Shown one piece after another: positions 14,653 through 18,251 of a stretch of 18,251 bases of DNA; position 1 is the stretch's first letter; each line of letters opens with the position of its first letter. The position numbers and the translations under genes were made by a program. This stretch comes from Alphaproteobacteria bacterium. Its GTDB lineage: Bacteria; Pseudomonadota; Alphaproteobacteria; UBA7887. The DNA lies in contig JANQOH010000144.1 in the NCBI GenBank assembly GCA_028289725.1, forward strand, positions 1 to 18,251, in the 5' to 3' direction. The notes below the pieces were generated by a model. That model searched no databases. It was given only the letters and a program-made list of their open reading frames with translations, and was not told where the DNA came from.

Positions 14653-15654
14653 ATGCGCCCCGGAAAAACAGCCTATTTCTTAGTCGGCTTGTTCGTCATC
14701 GTCGCGGTGGCTGGATTGGTCGTGGTGCTCGCGATCCTGACAGGCGGCGGCAACACCACCGAGCGCTACCACACGCATTTTTCAAACGTGGCCGGACTGG
14801 ATTTTGGCACACCGGTGTTCTTCGAAGGCTTCCAAGCCGGTCAGATTGAAGGCATTGCGCCGATGGCCGCCGGAAGTCGAACGGTTTTTCGTGTTGAAAT
14901 GAGCATCCTGTCCGACCTGCAAATCCCACGTGATAGTTCGGTCGATATTGTGCAGCCGAATTTGCTTTCTGGGCGTGCCCTCAGCATTGCCGCCGGCAGG
15001 TCGGAAACCATCATTCCGCCGGATGGCGAGATCCCGCCGGGCGATCCGGCCGGCCTCGCCGCGCTTCCAGGCCTAATCGGTGCGGGCGACCAGTTGATCA
15101 ATGAGGCGCGCGTGCTTTTGGACGAAGCAACCGCCGCCATGGCACAAATAAATTATTTCGTCACGCACGACCTTGGGGCGATCGCCGAGTCTTATAAGGC
15201 ACTTCCCGACACTATTCGCGGCGAAGCCGTGACACTCGCGACGGAACTTCAATCCACGATCGAAACCGCGAACGCCATCGTGGAACGCGCGGACGCCTTT
15301 CTCAGTGAATCCAACGCCGAAAGCGTGAACAAGACCCTAGCCAATATCGAATCCTTGACCGCTAGCCTTGCGGATTCAAACGCCGACCTGGTGGCCATAC
15401 GCGAGGATATTCGCGTCATCACGGGCCAAGTTCGAACCATGATCGCGGATAATAAGGGCGATGTGGAAGGCACGATTGTCGACCTTCGCTATACCATGGA
15501 GACCATCGCCGAACGCATCGACACCTTGACCTACAACATGGAAGGTACAAGTCAGAATATGTACGAGTTCAGTCGGCAAATTCGACTGAACCCCGGTCTG
15601 CTGTTGGGCGGAACGGCGCAGTCTGAACAAGTGGGGGCGGGCCCGGATCAGTGA
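14653..15654 (+). CDS. mlaD: MlaD/MCE-family substrate-binding protein
   Basis: A 333-residue MCE protein. One N-terminal membrane anchor (7-30) is followed by a single MCE domain at about 38-116 (FSNVAGLDFGTPVFFEGFQAGQI, then the VQPNLLSGRALSI strand). A long helical tail covers 140-310, with regular Leu/Ile and Ala spacing. MCE proteins form hexameric rings on MlaE and carry lipids across the periplasm. E. coli MlaD is only 183 residues, so the extra helical region here could extend the channel toward the outer membrane, as in needle-like MCE proteins; that is inference. GGGAGA gives a good ribosome site for ATG 14653. The stop overlaps the next gene's GTG. Confidence 0.9.
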   Translation: MRPGKTAYFLVGLFVIVAVAGLVVVLAILTGGGNTTERYHTHFSNVAGLDFGTPVFFEGFQAGQIEGIAPMAAGSRTVFRVEMSILSDLQIPRDSSVDIVQPNLLSGRALSIAAGRSETIIPPDGEIPPGDPAGLAALPGLIGAGDQLINEARVLLDEATAAMAQINYFVTHDLGAIAESYKALPDTIRGEAVTLATELQSTIETANAIVERADAFLSESNAESVNKTLANIESLTASLADSNADLVAIREDIRVITGQVRTMIADNKGDVEGTIVDLRYTMETIAERIDTLTYNMEGTSQNMYEFSRQIRLNPGLLLGGTAQSEQVGAGPDQ

Positions 15655-16328
15655 CCAACGCTTCTGATCCTGTCGAAACGCCGGCACACAGCTGGCGGCG
15701 AGGCCGCGCGGCCGTGTTGGTGGTAGCGCTTGCATTAACTGTTTTGGCCGGGTGCAGCCAACCACCGGTGCCACGCGATCAGTTCTATAGACTGGGCGCG
15801 AACCTGCCTGAGCAGGCTTTTGGCAATCCGCCGGTGAGCGGCACGCTGTTGGTGAACCGCTTGCGCGCCGATGGATTGATCAGCCAGCGGCCCATTTTGT
15901 TCGCCACCCGCGAACAACCCAACCGCATCGAACAGCACAATTATCACTACTGGTTCGAAAGCCCGCCGCTAATGCTGCGCGATGCGCTTATCGACTATTT
16001 GCGCACAGTGAAAGCGGCGACTGATGTCGTCAGTGATCAGGACCGGCGCGACGCCGGGTGCGAGTTGGGTGGGATTCTGCGCCGGATAGAGCACGTTACC
16101 ACCGGCGGCGAACCGTCGGTGACGGTAATCGAGATCGAATTTGTGCTCCGGCGCAATGCGAACGATGCCATCCTTTTGCATCGAACTTATCGGGCTGAGC
16201 AAGCAGCCATTGACCTAACGATGGTTGCCACCGTCAATGCCTTCGACCAAGCACTCAGTGCATTATTTCAACGCCTGGTCAGCGAAATGGCGGCCGTCCC
16301 GACTGATTGCCCACTTCGGCGACGCTGA
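15651..16328 (+). CDS. ABC-type transport auxiliary lipoprotein (PqiC/ABC_trans_aux-like)
   Basis: A 225-residue lipoprotein. Basic residues are followed by a hydrophobic stretch and a lipobox LAGC with the lipidated Cys35. No Asp follows the Cys, consistent with sorting to the outer membrane. RDQFYRLG after the anchor and later strands such as GTLLVNRLRADGL, NRIEQHNYHYWFESPP and LRDALIDYL fit the ABC_trans_aux family (PF03886), which includes PqiC. In this family the lipoprotein is thought to be the outer-membrane end of an MCE transport path. The GTG start overlaps the mlaD stop (GTGA), so coupling is strong. Last gene of the operon; its role in receiving the MlaD tail is inferred from position. 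No MlaC gene is present nearby. Confidence 0.85.
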   Translation: MTNASDPVETPAHSWRRGRAAVLVVALALTVLAGCSQPPVPRDQFYRLGANLPEQAFGNPPVSGTLLVNRLRADGLISQRPILFATREQPNRIEQHNYHYWFESPPLMLRDALIDYLRTVKAATDVVSDQDRRDAGCELGGILRRIEHVTTGGEPSVTVIEIEFVLRRNANDAILLHRTYRAEQAAIDLTMVATVNAFDQALSALFQRLVSEMAAVPTDCPLRRR

Positions 16329-16384
16329 CGGTTTTACAGGCTTTAACCATCTACGAGCGATTTTTTCCGTGATCTCGATATTGA

Positions 16385-17818
16385 TCACGAAGCGAGTTGT
16401 GCGCCCAACTCACGCGCGGACCGCTGCAACAACCGCCAAGCATCTTCCACATGCGGCCACTCGGTCATGGTCTGGCCGATGGAAAACCGTATGACAAAGC
16501 GGCCATTCAACCGTGTGTGCGTGAGGTAGGTCGCCCCGGTATCGTTGACGCTTTCGAGTAATTGCTCGTTCAATGCATCGATTTGCGTTTCGTCCGACAT
16601 TTCGGCGGGACGATAGCGAAAACACAACAAAGCAAGCGGCACCGGCGCCATCAGCTCAAAATCGTCGCTTGCTTCTACATCCCGTGCAAGCCGTTGTGCC
16701 ATATCGATGTGTTGACGAAGGCGTTCTTGCAGGCCCGCTACGCCAAAGCTGCGGATGACGAACCACAATTTGAGCGCGCGAAAGCGCCGACCGAGCTGCA
16801 CACCCCAGTCACGATAATTCCGAACCGCCTCACCCTCGCGTGTCTTCAAGTACTCCGGAAGAATACTTAGTGTACGAAGTAAAGTATCAGGATCGCGAAT
16901 GAAGTAAGCAGAGCAATCAAAATTGGTGAACAGCCATTTGTGTGGATTGAATACGAAACTATCAGCGCGCTCGATCCCTTCGATCATGTAACGGTGCTCC
17001 GGCAGGATCAAAGCGCTGCCGGCCCATGCGGCGTCAACGTGCAGCCAAAGGCCGTGTCGATCGCAAATTTTGGCGATCGCCGGCAATGGATCGATCGCCG
17101 AAGATCCCGTGGTCCCGATCGCGGCGACAACGGCAGCCGGCGTTTTGCCCGCCGCGCGGTCATCGCGGATTGCTTGTTCGAGGTCCTCCGGTTGCATGGC
17201 AAAGCTCTCGTCGACCGCTATCTTGCGCAGATTCTCACGGCCAATGCCGGCGACCATGACATCTTTTTCGATCGACGAATGGCATTCGCGCGAGCAATAG
17301 ACGGTGAGCGCCGCTTGGTTCGATAATCCGTCCACATTGGCCCGATAGCCGGTCGCCTTTTCGCGTGCGGACAGCAGCGCGCACAGCGTGGCTGTTGAAG
17401 CCGTGTCTTGAATCACCCCCTCGAAACCGTCGGGCAAGCCCAACATGGTGCGCAGCCAAATCATCACTTGCTGTTCCAGTTCGGTCGCCGCCGGCGAGGT
17501 TTGCCAACTCATGCACTGCGCACCGAGTGCCGCCGTCAGCATCTCGGCGATGACCGATGGGGGGCTCGAGTTGGCGGGAAAGTAGGCGAAGAAAGACGGA
17601 TGCTGCCAATGCGTCATGCCCGGCAAAATGATGCGATCAAGATCGGCGAAGAGCGCATCGATCGGCTCCGCGGCCTGGGGCGGGTGATCTGGCAACTGCG
17701 CGAGGATGTCGCCTGGCCGGACCTGCGCGCGAACTGGCCGATCCGCGACTGTTTCGAAATAGTCGGCCATCCAATCGACCGCCCGATGCGCGGCGGCCCG
17801 AAACTCATCGGGGGTCAT
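16385..17818 (-). CDS. Group II PLP-dependent decarboxylase (aromatic-L-amino-acid type)
   Basis: A 477-residue enzyme with the full length and order of aromatic-L-amino-acid decarboxylases. The PLP lysine is Lys294 in FNPHKWLFTNFDC; Asp262 in HVDAAWAG contacts the pyridine nitrogen; His180 in ECHSSIEKD stacks on the ring; IGTTGSS binds the phosphate. The catalytic-loop Tyr323 (PEYLK) is kept, as in true decarboxylases; plant aldehyde synthases have Phe there. YFPANSSPPSVIAEML near residue 80 is the usual substrate-side helix. It should convert an aromatic or related amino acid to its amine in the cytoplasm; which one (Trp, Tyr, Phe, DOPA) cannot be told. AAGGTGATC (17831-17823) is an excellent ribosome site, which fixes ATG 17818. 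It stands alone, convergent with the Mla operon. Confidence 0.92.
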   Translation of the reverse strand: MTPDEFRAAAHRAVDWMADYFETVADRPVRAQVRPGDILAQLPDHPPQAAEPIDALFADLDRIILPGMTHWQHPSFFAYFPANSSPPSVIAEMLTAALGAQCMSWQTSPAATELEQQVMIWLRTMLGLPDGFEGVIQDTASTATLCALLSAREKATGYRANVDGLSNQAALTVYCSRECHSSIEKDVMVAGIGRENLRKIAVDESFAMQPEDLEQAIRDDRAAGKTPAAVVAAIGTTGSSAIDPLPAIAKICDRHGLWLHVDAAWAGSALILPEHRYMIEGIERADSFVFNPHKWLFTNFDCSAYFIRDPDTLLRTLSILPEYLKTREGEAVRNYRDWGVQLGRRFRALKLWFVIRSFGVAGLQERLRQHIDMAQRLARDVEASDDFELMAPVPLALLCFRYRPAEMSDETQIDALNEQLLESVNDTGATYLTHTRLNGRFVIRFSIGQTMTEWPHVEDAWRLLQRSARELGAQLAS

Positions 17819-17972
17819 GTGCGATCACCTTTTCGGAAATTCTGTCCGGCATCATAGGGGCGGTCCTGTCGCGCGGAAAGCCGACGGAACGGCCTTGACC
17901 TTTTGCGCCGCGGGCCTCGAAATTGCACCTGCGCACCTGGTTCCAACCGAACGCACAGAGTCCTATTCGCCA

Positions 17973-18251
17973 ATGTCGTCCAAACATCTCAGCGGCACCG
18001 ATACCGATCCCGCCCCGTATTGGGCCGAAGCCTGTCAAGCGCTGGCTGAAGCCGATCCCGTCCTCGGCGGCATGATCGAGGCAGCCAACGGCGCGACCTT
18101 ACGGCCCCGGCGCGATCCGTTTTTTTCCTTGGCACGCTCGATTGTCGGTCAGCAGATATCCGTCAAAGCGGCCGAGTCCGTTTGGCAAAAAATCACCGAT
18201 CGCGTCGAGACGATGGCGCCGCATGCGGTCGCGGCTGAGACGGAGGACAGT
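17973..18251 (+). CDS. DNA-3-methyladenine glycosylase II (AlkA-like), N-terminal part
   Basis: An open frame runs from ATG 17973 to the window edge, 93 codons with no stop, so the gene is cut by the boundary. Residues 48-72 include DPFFSLARSIVGQQISVKAA, the start of the HhH-GPD fold typical of AlkA-family DNA-3-methyladenine glycosylases. The N-terminal stretch (YWAEACQALAEADPVLGGMIE) is the usual helix before it. These enzymes remove alkylated purines to begin base-excision repair. The catalytic Asp and helix-hairpin-helix lie beyond the window. No long AlkA N-terminal beta domain is present, as in the shorter bacterial forms. The frame stays open upstream, with TTG 17895 possible, but ATG 17973 is preferred. 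A TTGACC at 17895 may be a -35 box with no clear -10. Confidence 0.8.
   Translation, partial: MSSKHLSGTDTDPAPYWAEACQALAEADPVLGGMIEAANGATLRPRRDPFFSLARSIVGQQISVKAAESVWQKITDRVETMAPHAVAAETEDS

Noticed and set aside
16329..16366. Possible terminator for the Mla operon (GGTT...AACC then six T)
   Set aside because: The stem is only four pairs and about a dozen bases separate it from the T run.
16369..16388. Inverted repeat GTGATC-8-GATCAC in the gap between the lipoprotein and decarboxylase genes
   Set aside because: The T run (16361-16366) lies before it on the + strand and no T run follows it on the - strand, so it does not look like a terminator; the arms may be chance.
17895..17924. TTGACC as a -35 box for the AlkA-like gene
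   Set aside because: No convincing -10 box at the right distance.

Overview
The window is moderately GC-rich and densely coded, with many start/stop overlaps. It looks like the chromosome of a Gram-negative alphaproteobacterium: there is a complete MlaE/F/D phospholipid ABC transporter with an outer-membrane lipoprotein partner, an MMPL/RND exporter, and an RsbU/RsbW/RsbV-like partner-switching module. This placement comes from gene content and style only; there is no rRNA or other marker gene to fix it. I see no tRNA, rRNA, CRISPR array, insertion sequence or phage gene, and no gap over 300 bp.

Region 1 (1-5920, + strand) is a protein or glycan modification cluster of six genes. It starts inside a SPINDLY/OGT-type (GT41) glycosyltransferase. 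A small SAM methyltransferase follows, then a complete TPR-GT41 protein and a second copy of the methyltransferase, so a GT41-methyltransferase pair occurs twice in tandem. An FkbM-type methyltransferase and a 2-oxoglutarate/Fe(II) oxygenase complete the run. Together they could add a sugar, methylate it and hydroxylate a target; the target is not visible here.

Region 2 (5938-10735, - strand) reads leftward. It holds a secreted PDZ-domain protein, a TetR regulator preceded by a 42-bp dyad that is probably its operator, a 769-residue MMPL/RND exporter, and a periplasmic LolA-like outer-membrane lipoprotein-sorting protein overlapping the exporter by 4 bp. The last three look like a self-regulated envelope export operon.

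Region 3 (10796-16328, + strand) is the most interesting part. A GAF-PP2C (SpoIIE/RsbU-like) phosphatase, a HATPase (RsbW-like) kinase and a STAS protein with the phosphorylatable Ser-Ser motif lead directly into mlaE, mlaF, mlaD and an ABC_trans_aux (PqiC-like) lipoprotein. No sigma factor is present. In E. coli the Mla complex contains a STAS subunit, MlaB, that binds MlaF, so the STAS protein here could be both partner-switch substrate and transporter subunit. That would put phospholipid transport under reversible phosphorylation.

Region 4 (16385-18251) holds a group II PLP decarboxylase of the aromatic-L-amino-acid type on the - strand and, divergent from it, the first 93 codons of an AlkA-like DNA-3-methyladenine glycosylase cut by the window edge.
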